This document shows, piece after piece, positions 36,363-46,498 of a stretch of 64,000 nt of DNA; within the stretch, counting starts at the first letter, position 1, and every line of letters begins with the position of its first letter. Under the pieces are notes generated by a model. The model made no database searches. It was not told the origin of the DNA and worked only from the letters and a program-made list of their open reading frames with translations. Location of the stretch: contig NC_045141.1 of assembly GCF_008831285.2 (NCBI RefSeq), positions 1,734,001-1,798,000 of the forward strand, read 5' to 3'. The translations under genes were made by a program, and so were the position numbers. The stretch is from Nymphaea colorata (taxonomy: Eukaryota > Streptophyta > Magnoliopsida > Nymphaeales > Nymphaeaceae).

Positions 36363-37064
36363 GGGCCCGTTTGATGCACATGAAGAATTTAACATGGTAA
36401 ATTTACTATGGTAAATTTTTCTGAAAAAATTTACAGGATGAAATTTCTCCCTCTTCCAATCTGAGGCCCTGTTTGATGACATGGTAGAATTTAACATGGT
36501 AAAATTAACCCTATTTGATGCACAAGGTAGTTTTTTACAGGGTAAAATTAACTCTGTTTGATGCACATAGTAGACAATTTGATAGACTTACTGTTAGTAG
36601 TAGTTTTTTTTTTCTTCTCCTCTCCAATTTCACGTGGGAAGAAATTGGAAGATGATCTTCCAAAACAACAAAGCTGTTCTCTAGCTTTTTCTTCGAAAAT
36701 AACTCTGTCTGTATATTGGCAATGTTCTTCAGGTGAATGTGTGTCACTTTGACTTGAAATACAGCTCCTATGCATGTTATGTTAATCATTTCATTTTTAA
36801 GTAGAACTTGAACATATCAGGCGCTTCTTGCAACCATGAATGTCAAACCCCTGGAAGTGAGGGCTTGCTAGTGTTAGAGGGCCCCTATTCTAAAACATAA
36901 GTTTTTTCAAACACCAGATTGCAGATTAGAGGATATCTCATATTTGATATCCTTACATGTTTTAGACAAAAGGTAGAGGGTCATTTGTCTAAATTCCTGT
37001 GGGGGCCAGTGTTTGAAATTGAGATCCTCAAATCTGTATCCTTCAACAGAGTTTGATAGAGACT

Positions 37065-37081
37065 ATATATATATATATATA
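37065..37081. repeat. (TA)n microsatellite
   Basis: Short TA run inside the Harbinger element. Confidence 0.85.
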
Positions 37082-37423
37082 GAAACAGAGTTGCATGATT
37101 GGATTATTTGGTACTACCATAGCACTAGTCCAACAACAAAGACTACAACAGAGTTTAAAAGCAAGTTCTCACTGTCTAATGATAGTTAAGACTTAAGACT
37201 AAAAAATTCTATTTATAAAGCCAAGTCAGATTACTAAGTAGCAAGAAAAAGCTAGAGAAGATTTATCCACATTGACAAAGGTTCCACATATAGTTAAAAA
37301 GAAAAGGAGAAAGAAAAAGCAAAAGAAAACCTACAAGTAATTTAACTTGCACAGTTGACTCTAAAAAATAATAGCCAAGGGCCTAACATATCCTAAATGA
37401 GTTTGTTTAAACTATGGATCTAC

Positions 37424-37750
37424 TTATAAGTAGGTTGTAAGAAAATAGATATGGTAATTGTTGGAGGAAAGTGATAATCCTTTTTGGCAATCTCTGTTTT
37501 TTTTCATGAATATATACAATTCCACCTCTGCTGGAGGACCATGTGATGCACCTAGAATTTTCTCTGTGAATGTAGTTCCACGGTAAATTCCCAAACATTC
37601 TCTTATGGTAATAACTAATGAATTTGGTACAATCCATAAAACAAGCCTATGATCGAGTACAACAACAATTCCTGTGGGGGCTTTCAAACCTCTTATTGCT
37701 GGAGCACACACAGGTAAACAGGTAGAGAAGGAGAGAGAGAACAGAAACAA
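37424..37750 (-). CDS. Unrecognised coding-like segment, possible captured exon
   Basis: An open minus-strand frame of 108 codons inside the Harbinger element. It has unusually ordinary protein composition in its middle (for example IRGLKAPTGIVVVLDHRLVL and LGIYRGTTFTEKILGASHGP). An upstream TTTACCTGTGTGTGCTCCAG could serve as a splice acceptor. I recognise no family. Captured host exons are known in Pack-type elements, so this is a candidate capture. A chance frame is the main alternative. Confidence 0.3.
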   Translation of the reverse strand: MFLFSLSFSTCLPVCAPAIRGLKAPTGIVVVLDHRLVLWIVPNSLVITIRECLGIYRGTTFTEKILGASHGPPAEVELYIFMKKNRDCQKGLSLSSNNYHIYFLTTYL

Positions 37751-38049
37751 ACAACAACAATATTAATTGCGGAGACTAAACTGTATTATCTTCGATTTAG
37801 AGCAAAAGAACATCAAAACGGAGAAAGTTCACTAGTTTACAGAGAAATACATAGTTCCAACCTTTCCCTCCTTCTGCAGATTCACTTGTTGCCGCAGACA
37901 CCCCTTTTTTCTTCTCCTCCTTCCTCTTCGCTTTGTCCTTCGTCTGGCTGGAGAGGAGGACACACAGCGAGAGAAGATATACCTATGCAGTGAGAGAGGA
38001 GAGGTTCCATCGACTGCGAGTGAGGAAGGGAAAGCAGCAAGAGTGGGGA

Positions 38050-38316
38050 AGATGGGCATCCACGGGAGGGGAAAGCAGCAAGAGAGGGGAGCATCCACGG
38101 GAGGGGAAAGCAACAACAGAGGGGAGCATCCACGGGAGGGGAAAGCAGCAAGAGAGGTGGGTGTCCACGGGAGGGGAAAGTAGCAACAGAGGTGAGCGTC
38201 CACGGGAGGGGAAAGCAGCAACAGAGGTGAGCGTCCACGGGAGGGGAAAGCAAGAGAGGGGAAGATGGGCGTCCACGATAGGGGAAAGCAGCAAGAGAGG
38301 GGAGCATCCACGGGAA
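38050..38316. repeat. Minisatellite, 35-bp unit, about seven copies
   Basis: The unit contains CATCCACGGGAGGGGAAAGC followed by AGCAAGAGAGGGGAG; copies vary in AGCAAGAG versus AACAACAG and in length. Because 35 is not a multiple of three, each copy shifts the frame. Three minus-strand frames and one plus-strand frame stay open through it (minus frames at 37832-38377, 37882-38307 and 37983-38294), giving Pro/Leu/Cys-rich repeats. Confidence 0.9.
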
Positions 38317-38541
38317 GAGAAAAATTGAGAGCCCTAACGGCTCTTAGTTTTGTCTCTGCAAAAAAGTCCGACCTCACAAGTCGGACTTTTTCACGCGTGA
38401 AATTTCACCCGAACTTATGAGTTTTTCGAGTGAAATTTTATCATGTTTGTTGCATCAGGAGGTGAACGGGTGAAATTTTACCCACCCGTACAAATTTCAA
38501 CTGATGCACAGGATTTTTCCTGTGCATCAAACGGGCCCTAA

Positions 38542-38741
38542 ATGTAATATGGGGCAAAAAATTGTATTTGTGGCAGTGGTGGCGCATCTTCTCATGTTTG
38601 GAATGAGTGCCATTGTTTAATACAATGTCATGAGGAATGTCAAGTCTGCGTAAAAGATTTTTGTGGATGAAGGACACGACATGTCATCCTCCGACTGTTT
38701 TTAAGGTGATTATCTTCACCTATTTAGTGAAGTAATCTGTG
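38542..38741 (-). pseudogene. Ty3/gypsy integrase core, N-ward part
   Basis: Minus-strand continuation of the integrase at 35880-36362. It reads STDYFTK, a stop at the usual Trp, VKIITLKTVGG, then VVSFIHKNLLRRLDIPHDIV and LNNGTHSKHE up to the Harbinger insertion. The first catalytic Asp context (TDYFTK) is visible. The second, normally in SDNGTQF, reads NNGT, so that Asp appears lost. Upstream coding sequence is absent, because LTR copy 2 begins at 38742. Confidence 0.82.
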
Positions 38742-40630
38742 GACATTATTCACAACCATAAATAAGAACTTAAAATGAAACCCTCCCACAAATATTGAAC
38801 TTGAAAGTAAATAGCAATCACCCTACCTTGTGGTCAGCCTTGGTACTTGGAACACTCTTTGCTTGTTCTCCAAATTAAACAATCCTAAACAAGAATCCAA
38901 GTTTGGATTCGAGCTTAGCAAGTTAGAAGAATTGGTCTTCTTGCTGAAAATGGGAGATAAAGTTGATCTTTTCTTGTACTAGAAATCTTAAGCAAGAGTC
39001 CAATAAAGTACCCTAGCTTAGCAAATCTAGAAGCAAAAAAATGGTTGAAAGAGAGAGAGCTTGGACGATGGCAGCTCTTCCTGTTCTTGGTTTCTTCTTC
39101 TCTTCTTCTTCTTCTTCTTGGCTGCAACTAAAGAAAAAGAGAGAGAGAGAGCACAAGTGTTAGAACAAGAAAAAAAATAGTCTCCTCTTGGGCCTAAGGG
39201 GGGTTTAAATAGATTTTTCTTCTTCTTTTTCTTTTTGACATTGATTTGGCCTAAAATGGAGGAGGAAGAGTGGGCTGTGCCCCTTCCTCCTTTTCCTTTT
39301 TTTCAAAAACTTTTGGAAAAAAAAATCTCCCATTCTTAGGAGACATTCTTTTGATATGACATCCTTGAGCTGGTCCACCTTTGCGAGGTGGCATGGACCA
39401 ACCAATGGTTGGTTGCTTAGGTGGAAAGATGGCCATCATTGCTTGGGTGATGTGGCTGCCACATCACTCATGCTAATTCCAAAAAGAAAAATTAATCCTT
39501 TTTTATTTCAGGAATGGTCTCACCTAGTCCACATGCATGAGCTAGGTGGGTTTGGACTAGGTCAAGTCCAACGTGACTTTGACCAAACTGAATTGTGATT
39601 TTAAGTTAAAACTTTGGGTTTTAAACATAGTTTCAAATTATGATTCTAACTTTGACTTTGAACACTCTTTCTCTTGGGTGTGTTCGAGTTTGACTTGGGT
39701 CCACTAGGCTTTGACCTAGTAACCTAAATTTAAATGGCTTTGAATTATAGACTTCCTTATCTAATTCAATGATTCAATTTAATTTTTAAATTCATGGTGT
39801 AACATTGAATTGTAAAGGATATTTTCATCCAAATTTGATTAAAGATGGATTTGACTTGGTCAAAACCCTATGAGATTATACATTGTATATTTGACTTGTA
39901 TGGGTTATAAGTTCAAATGTGCAATTGATTTGCTTAAAACCCTAAATTAGGTTTTTTTATCGTTTGAGCTTCATTGTGAGGGAATTTTATCCTAAGTTGA
40001 ATTGACTGGATGGTTTGACCATGGTCAGTGTTCAATTCATGCTTTGACTTTCACTAAATTCAATGAAGTTTGATGATTATGACACTTAGACAACATTGAA
40101 TTATTTTTTTGCTAATTTCAATTTGGATTAGGGTTTAGTCAAAGACTATTTTGGTCCATGATTAGATTGATCGACGGGTTCAATGGGTTTAATTTTGATT
40201 TAGCCTACTAGGTTGATGGGTTCAATGGGTTCAATTTTGATTTAGCCTACTAGGTTTGGTGCCACCTTTGGGTGAGCCTTGGCTGCATAGGCCATGTGGG
40301 GTCCACACATGACATTTTGGATATCTTGTTGGATCCAGTTTTGGATTTGTAATCCGGATTTGGATTCATAATTGGAAAATGACAATTGCAAATGGATTTG
40401 GGTTGGAAATCCTAATTTAGATATAGTATTGTACACTGAAATGAGAATTGGACACATAATGCTGCATTGGGGTTTGTGCTACGAGTTAAATTCATGATTC
40501 AAACCTAATTGAGTTTGGATTCAAAAATCAATTTGAAATTGAACATTTTTCACAATTACTTGTGTGAAATTCTTTGTATATTTTTGGAATTGCCTTTTGC
40601 AGCTGAATGAAAAATTTTGGGGTATTAACA
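38742..40630 (-). repeat. Ty3/gypsy LTR copy 2, 3'-truncated
   Basis: Direct repeat of 32862-34790, beginning TGTTAATACC on the minus strand at 40630 and breaking off at 38742, where it joins integrase coding sequence. Copies differ by many substitutions and indels, so this is an old pair. Upstream (40631-40660) the minus strand is also purine-rich, like a polypurine tract. Confidence 0.82.
40173..40256. repeat. 42-bp tandem duplication private to LTR copy 2
   Basis: Two adjacent 42-bp units (40173-40214 and 40215-40256), each with GGGTTCAATGGGTT and GATTTAGCCTACTAGGTT. LTR copy 1 has a single version (about 34375-34420), so the duplication arose after the copies separated. Confidence 0.85.
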
Positions 40631-41323
40631 GCCTCCTTCCTATCTTGTCTTTCCTTTTGTCCCTAGTATTCCATGTTTGTGGTTTCCATTTGCATTGGGT
40701 TTGGTTAAAGGGAAGGTGTTTCTCCATTCCAGTGCATCTCATGCCAATAAAACAACCTCTTAGGGTAGGGCACCTAAGGAGGACCACATCCCTAGGACAC
40801 ACAACATATGATAAAGCCGAAAGAGCCACCCCATTGTGCAGATCAAGGCCAAAAGGACTTGAGAACATGGTCCAAACAACATGCTGCTTAAAACGGCAAC
40901 TAGTTTATGTACTTGTTAGTATCTACCATTTTAGATCTAATACCCAGTCTCATTTCGGATACATGCCAATTGACCCATTCTTATACTTGTTGGCATCTAG
41001 CATATGAGAAGGGTAGAGTTTGTGGATGCTTGGGTTGACCACTGCCCAATTTGGCTCTTGCAAGACTCACACGTGGCTCAGGATCTTTTTTTTCAAAATA
41101 ACATGAGAGGCTCGTGGTCTCAAGGAACTTAGTGCAACCATGCGGCAACACAACTCGCACTCAAGAGGTTCACGGTTTGAATCCTATCGTCAATGTCACA
41201 CTTTGGTATACTATTCATTTAAACTGCAAATGATGGTACAATACCTAAATTAAAAGATGTATTGTGCAATATGAACGTATGTCTTCAAGGTTTGGTCTTA
41301 AGGGCTTAATGTTGTTTTCCTTA
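40631..41323. other. No recognised gene
   Basis: Overlapping open frames on both strands (40564-41007 plus, 40521-40868 minus) lack recognisable motifs. The region includes a tRNA-like segment at 41100-41190. Confidence 0.4.
41100..41190 (+). repeat. Possible tRNA-derived SINE head
   Basis: GGTTTGAATCC (41174-41184) matches the RNA polymerase III B box, and TAGTGCAACCATGCGG upstream is a weak A-box candidate at tRNA-like spacing. No poly-A or T tail, or target duplication, was identified. Confidence 0.3.
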
Positions 41324-42839
41324 GGGGCCGTTTGATGACCTGGAAATGTGGAATTGGAAATATATTTCTGGAAATATATTTCCTGAAAAAAATGAATGAG
41401 GAAAATCTTTCCGATTCCAATTTTGGTGTGTGTGTGATGACTGAGAAATATATTTCCAGAAATATATTTATGTGTTTGATAATAAGGAAACATATTTCCA
41501 CAGTTACATAATCTTTATATAGTTTCTTAAACACATGATGAATACAGAAATCAAGCACGTTAATGTTGTCAAATTTGAAAGCAATAATTTGTCCTTTCAC
41601 TTTCATATCTTGAATCTAGAATGCAGTTTTCAGAACAAGTATGTTTTCTATATGGCATTTCTCTCTCTCTCTCTCTCTATAGCATCTATATTAGAGATGA
41701 CAATAGATAAGACATAAGGTGTTCTCTATTCATGTTCTTATCAGTACTAACAATACATTATAAGATATAAGATGAGGCATTATCCTGTTGAACATCCACA
41801 CATTCCACTCAAAAGCATAAAAATTAATTCAAGCAAGGATGGACCTTGTAAAAGTGTCAATGATAATCTGAAAGTTGAAAATCACACCACGTGCCAATTG
41901 ATAATGTGATAGCACTTAACAAATCCACTGTTCTATATCTGGGAGAAACATAGAAGAATTGTTCATACAAGCGCACGAATGGGAAACTAAGAAATGTTGG
42001 AAGTATAGGAAATTAAGAAATGGGGCCTTGCCTTACTGTTGTTCTTGTGACACTGGCTTCAACTGAGAGGGGAAAATAAAAAAAGAGCCAGTATGAGCAG
42101 CAGAAAAAAGTTGTAAACAGACAAATCCAAGTTCAGTTGTAATAGGATTTACCTGAACTAATGGACAATTTATTTCCAAATATATTTGACCTGCATTCTT
42201 GATATCTGCTCCATGCCTGTCTCCCCAAAGATGGCGTCAGTTGTATAATTAATGCTGAAGAATGAGATCAGCTTGAACAATAGAATGCTAACAAGGATCT
42301 TAATTTGAATGCGACTTAAATCTTGATTTCTTGAGTAAAACTTTTAACTCCTATCTAACTATTTTGCTGATCAAAACTTAGAAGCAGTGTGAACCTGTGA
42401 AAAGTAAGAAAGAACGTCCAAGAAGAGGAACTAAATAGGAAAAAAAAACATAGGTAACCAATGTTTACAGGAAAATATCCTAGATGCGCCAAAAGCCAAA
42501 CGAAGATAGGACAGACAACCATATGACCAACAACATCAAGCAGAATTTGCTACTTTAAGCAACCAAACAACGAACTACTCCAACCGCCATAACCAAAAAG
42601 GCGTCCTCAGAAGAAAGCCAGAAACCCACATTGCAAACTTTCAAGAACCACAAATGAATACCATGGAAGACCCAACATGGATGGCAGAACAAGACCCAAT
42701 TGAGGTTGTATCTTATTATGTAACCACTTCTTAAGTGTTCGTAGAACATTCTTAAGTATTCATAAAACATGCTTCAAAACCTGTTACGATCAACAAAAAT
42801 AAGATACTGAATCATAAAAACGACCATGAATTTTTTCAA

Positions 42840-43716
42840 TTTAAGAGAACGAGAGAGCAGTGGATTGCAGAGACAAACAATGGATTCCTTCAAATGATTG
42901 CTTCAATAAGATCGCCCTAACATAAGAAAAAGAAATAGCTGTGTTAACGGTGAAAAATCGATTGAATAACAAGAGGATGGTGAAGATCATGAGATTCATG
43001 ACGAAGATGGTAAAAATCGTGAATGTCAACAGAGGAAAAGGGGGGGGGAGAGAGAGAGGTTACGCCATAAGATCTTTAGTCTGTACAAACCCAAAAAAGG
43101 AACAAAAACGAACAAAAGAGGATACCAGCTTCAGAAATTGAATGAAGAAGGTATAAACGAACAGATTCAAAATACTAACTTGAAGAATCGATTTGCAGAA
43201 GGCAAAAAAGGAGAAGCGACGAAACTGAAGTTGGTAGTAAGGGGAGCAGACGGAGAAGAGAGTCAGAGAGGCCAACGACGATGGCCAACCTGACCTGCTC
43301 GACCGACTTCCTGGGTCCCCTGCTGGGGGCCTCTGCGAATGCCACCACAACCGTGGAGTTCATCTGCGGCCGTTTCCAGAACGCCGGTGATCAGTTAACG
43401 GTGACCACCTAAACTTATCTTGGATCGGAGGGAGGGAGAGACAAAGAGAGAGACAGAGAGTTGCTGGGGAGAGACAGAGAAGGGGGAAGAGAGTGTTGTC
43501 CTCTTCTTTTTTTTCTTTTCTCCTCTATGAAAAGAACGGCAGGGCCAGCAAAGGCAAGCAAAGATCGAAAGAACAAGGGAGAGTAAAAATGTCAAAACTC
43601 TCACCTTATTAAGAAGCTGATGAGGGAATCCTTCGAGTGGGGAAGGTTCGTGGCAGCAGGAAGAAGGCTGCGGCTTCACGGCGCGTGAGACGAAGAGCGT
43701 TGCGTGAGGACGAAAA
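42840..43716 (-). other. GC-richer exon/leader-like cargo of the Harbinger element
   Basis: Between about 43200 and 43716 the sequence is much less AT-rich than its surroundings. On the minus strand it has a pyrimidine-rich leader-like part (43500-43410), an ATG frame, and a good splice donor CTTCAAGTTAGTATTT (donor GT near 43180) followed by T-rich intron-like sequence. On the plus strand a 43-codon frame starts at 43280 (MANLTCSTDFLGPLL). Neither product is recognised. This looks like a captured piece of a host gene's 5' end. Confidence 0.3.
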
Positions 43717-44042
43717 TGTTAGACTTTTTGCTATGCAGCAGAAAACTCCCTTTGTGGATGCTCCAGCGTCCCCTGTGAAGAACAGCAAACAAGAGCAAGA
43801 GGAAGAGGAAGAGAGAGAAGACAAGTCAGTTTTTGGGGTTTTCTTCCAAAGGACTTCTCACGGATGATTAATCTCGAGAGTTTGCTAGGAATTTAAAGCC
43901 CAGCCCTTTAGGTTTTCCCCAAACCCTAGCTGCGGTTACGTGGGAGATTTCTTAGGAGATATTTTAGGAGCACTTTTAGATTAAAATCTAGTAACTGCAG
44001 TTACTAGATATTCGGATAGGGCTCAATGGCCACTATCCAACA
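43717..44042 (-). repeat. Copia 3' LTR
   Basis: Plus-strand reading TGTTAGACTTTTTGC to ATCCAACA, 326 bp. It lacks a 9-bp and a 5-bp segment present in the other LTR. It is preceded on the minus strand by the polypurine tract. Confidence 0.93.
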
Positions 44043-44056
44043 TCTCCCACTTGGCC
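44043..44056 (-). other. Copia polypurine tract
   Basis: The minus strand reads GGCCAAGTGGGAGA directly before the 3' LTR. It resembles the tract at 9276-9290. Confidence 0.8.
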
Positions 44057-44208
44057 ATGAGACCGCCAGTTTTCTTCCATTATATGTGGGTTTTCTTTAT
44101 TCAGTTTGTTACGTAGTTTTCCTTAATTGGCTTATCCAACGTAACCTAAACCTTTTTTCAAGGTTTACAGCGAGGTTTTCCATTCAATAGTTTTTCCTTC
44201 GCAACCTT

Positions 44209-44641
44209 TCAAATATATCTCAGCCCCATATGAGCTACATGTTTTGAAAACAAGTCTTTAGATATTCCCTTGGTTAAGGGATCAGCCACCATATCATTTG
44301 TAGGCAAATATTCAACTGAGATTTCATTTTTCTCGATCATTTCATGAACATAATGGTATTTCACCATTATATGTTTACTCTTTGAGCTAACAGCTCCATT
44401 TTTCATAAGAGATATTGCTGTCTGATTATCACAGTACAGTTGGACCAGTTCATGAGCAAGATCTAATTTCAAGTCTTTCAAGAACCGATTTATCTAGACA
44501 GCAAAAGTAGTTGCTACATTGCATGCTACATACTCTGCTTCTTGTGTGTGCTGAGCAACACATTCCTGTTTTTTACAGGACCAGGCTATCGCCCCACCTC
44601 CAAAGAGAAAAATATACCCTAAAGTGGATTTACTATCATCT
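44209..44641 (-). pseudogene. Copia RNase H domain, frameshifted
   Basis: Continues pol after a frame change next to DADL at 44642. Read leftward it has STLGYIFLFGGGAIAWSCKK, QEAEYVAC, an in-frame TAG at a usual Trp codon (near 44493), then the open frame 44481-44209 with LYCDNQTAISL, SKSKHIMVKYH and MVADPLTKGISKDLF. RNase H would remove the RNA strand of the replication hybrid. The domain is complete in outline but broken. Confidence 0.85.
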
Positions 44642-46498
44642 TTACAGCAAATCTGCATCAGAATAGCCAACTAAAGTTAGTTCATCTCTTTGATAAGACA
44701 ATTTCAGTCCTTTTGTTCCTTTAATATACCGAAAAATTCTTTTGACTGCTTGCCAATGAAGCCATCCAGGATTACTTTGATAACGACTTACCAGACCGAT
44801 AGGAAAACTTATGTCTGGTCTGGTACAAAGCATTAAATACATCAGACTACCAACCGCTTGTGCATATGGAACATTTAATTTTTGTTGTCCTTCACTGAGA
44901 CAATCACTCCTGCTTAAGTTTGCTCCTTTAGCTATAGGAGTCCCAATTGGTTTGCAGTCTAACATACGAAATTTCTTCAAGATATAATCAATATACTGTT
45001 CTTGACTTAAACTCAGGATTCTTGAGTTTCTATCTCGAGTGATTTTTATTCTTAATATATAGGATGCTTCACCCAAGTCCTTCATTTCGAAGTTTTTGTT
45101 TAGCCAAGTCTTCGTTTTGTATATCATGTCGTTATCATTTCCTGTTAGTAATATGTCATCAACATATAATGATAGAATACAGAAAAGACTCCCACTTTTC
45201 CAAACGTACACACAGTGGTCTAGTTGGTTTGCTACAAACCCAAGTTTTGTAATTGCTTTGTGAAAAGCAAAATACCACTGTCTCGGAGACTGTTTCAGTC
45301 CATACAATGATTTATTCAACTTGTACACTTTGTCTTCTTTTCCCTTGATGACATATCCCTGCGGTTGAGTCATATATATAGTTTCTTTCAACTCACCATT
45401 CAGAAAAGCAGTCTTCACATCCATCTGACAAATATCCAAGTCACAGAATGACGCGATAGCCAAGATTATTCTGATTGACGCGAACTTTACAACCGGCGAA
45501 TAGGTCTCTGAGTAATCAATTCCTTCCTTTTGGGAAAAACCTTTCGCCACTAGTCTGGCTTTGAATTTTTCAATTGATCCATCAGCTTTATATTTCTTCC
45601 TTAGCACCCATTTACATCCAATGGGTTTTCTGTCATTAGGAAGATCTACTAATTCCCAGACTTTATTCTTTTCTATGGATTCAATTTTTTCATCCATAGC
45701 ATTCACCCAATCCGACGATTCATGCGAGCTAACTGCTTCATCATATGTCAGATTGTCAGACATTTCGTCAATATCTGCTAAATAGCATAGCTCCTCTGCC
45801 AGATATACATAATAATCATTTAAATATGAAGGATGAGCTCTAGGTCTTTTATGACCTGATAACGTCTGAGATGATGAAGTATTCATATCAGTTGGTTCAT
45901 TGTCTAACTGATCTTCAGTCGGTTCATTTCCTGACTGTTCCTCAGACGATTCTTGCTCAGTTGGTTCACTGCCAAACTGAACTCCAGTCGGTTCGTTTCC
46001 AGACTGACCTCCAGTCGGTTCATTACCAGACTGTTCATCTGAATAAATCAGATCATCCAGTGTATCATTTCGATATTCCACTAGATCAAAATCTTTATTA
46101 TTGAGTTCTTCTATGAACTCTACATCTCTGCTTTCTATAAGTCCCATAGATGAATGATATAATCTATAGCCCTTGGATCCTTTTGGGTACCCAATAAATA
46201 TACATCTCACTGATCTATTATCTAGTTTATCCAGTTTTGGATCTAGAATTTTCACGTGTGTTACAGATCCCCATCTCCTTAAATATCTCAGATCTGGTTT
46301 TATATCAGTCCATCTTTCATAAGGAGTTGTTGGGACTGCTTTGCAGGGCACTCGGTTTATTGTATACATAGCTGTCAACACAGCTTCTCCCCAAAAAACT
46401 TTTGGTAATTGTGCTCCTGCCAACATGGATCTCACCATGTTCAAGAGGGTTCTGTTACACCTCTCAGCCACACCATTTTGTTGTGGTGTCCTAGGCAT
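44642..46498 (-). CDS. Copia pol: integrase C-terminus and reverse transcriptase
   Basis: An uninterrupted 618-codon frame. It starts in the integrase core at PRTPQQNGVAERCNRTLLNM, which holds the catalytic Glu. Next comes the integrase C-terminal part with GYPKGSKGYRLY, then a low-complexity linker built from repeated QSGNEPT-type units. The copia RT starts with VWELVDLPNDRKPIGCKWV and continues with ARLVAKGFSQKEGIDY, QMDVKTAFLNGEL (first Asp), LYVDDILLTG (catalytic YVDD) and CTRPDISFPIGLVSRYQSNP. RT residues look intact. It is part of a longer polyprotein, so the frame's ATG is internal, and upstream and downstream parts are frameshifted away. Confidence 0.9.
   Translation of the reverse strand: MPRTPQQNGVAERCNRTLLNMVRSMLAGAQLPKVFWGEAVLTAMYTINRVPCKAVPTTPYERWTDIKPDLRYLRRWGSVTHVKILDPKLDKLDNRSVRCIFIGYPKGSKGYRLYHSSMGLIESRDVEFIEELNNKDFDLVEYRNDTLDDLIYSDEQSGNEPTGGQSGNEPTGVQFGSEPTEQESSEEQSGNEPTEDQLDNEPTDMNTSSSQTLSGHKRPRAHPSYLNDYYVYLAEELCYLADIDEMSDNLTYDEAVSSHESSDWVNAMDEKIESIEKNKVWELVDLPNDRKPIGCKWVLRKKYKADGSIEKFKARLVAKGFSQKEGIDYSETYSPVVKFASIRIILAIASFCDLDICQMDVKTAFLNGELKETIYMTQPQGYVIKGKEDKVYKLNKSLYGLKQSPRQWYFAFHKAITKLGFVANQLDHCVYVWKSGSLFCILSLYVDDILLTGNDNDMIYKTKTWLNKNFEMKDLGEASYILRIKITRDRNSRILSLSQEQYIDYILKKFRMLDCKPIGTPIAKGANLSRSDCLSEGQQKLNVPYAQAVGSLMYLMLCTRPDISFPIGLVSRYQSNPGWLHWQAVKRIFRYIKGTKGLKLSYQRDELTLVGYSDADLL

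Larger units (their letters stand above)
36363..38538. mobile_element. Second PIF/Harbinger-type element, non-autonomous, inserted in integrase
   Basis: The ends share a perfect 18-bp terminal inverted repeat GGGCCCGTTTGATGCACA (36363-36380 and, inverted, 38521-38538). They are flanked by TAA (36360-36362 and 38539-38541). The left subterminal region copies the degenerate repeats of the element at 3218. No transposase was found, so it would need help in trans. It interrupts a Ty3/gypsy integrase whose two halves lie either side. It carries about 1.7 kb of unrelated cargo: a TA microsatellite, a coding-like segment (37424-37750) and a 35-bp minisatellite. Confidence 0.9.

Noticed and set aside
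37832-38377. 181-, 141- and 103-codon minus-strand frames
   Set aside because: All are translations of the same 35-bp minisatellite in different frames, with no motif or start context.
43637-43867. Basic plus-strand frame MGKVRGSRKKAAASRR...
   Set aside because: Begins at GTG rather than ATG and runs across the copia insertion boundary into the LTR.
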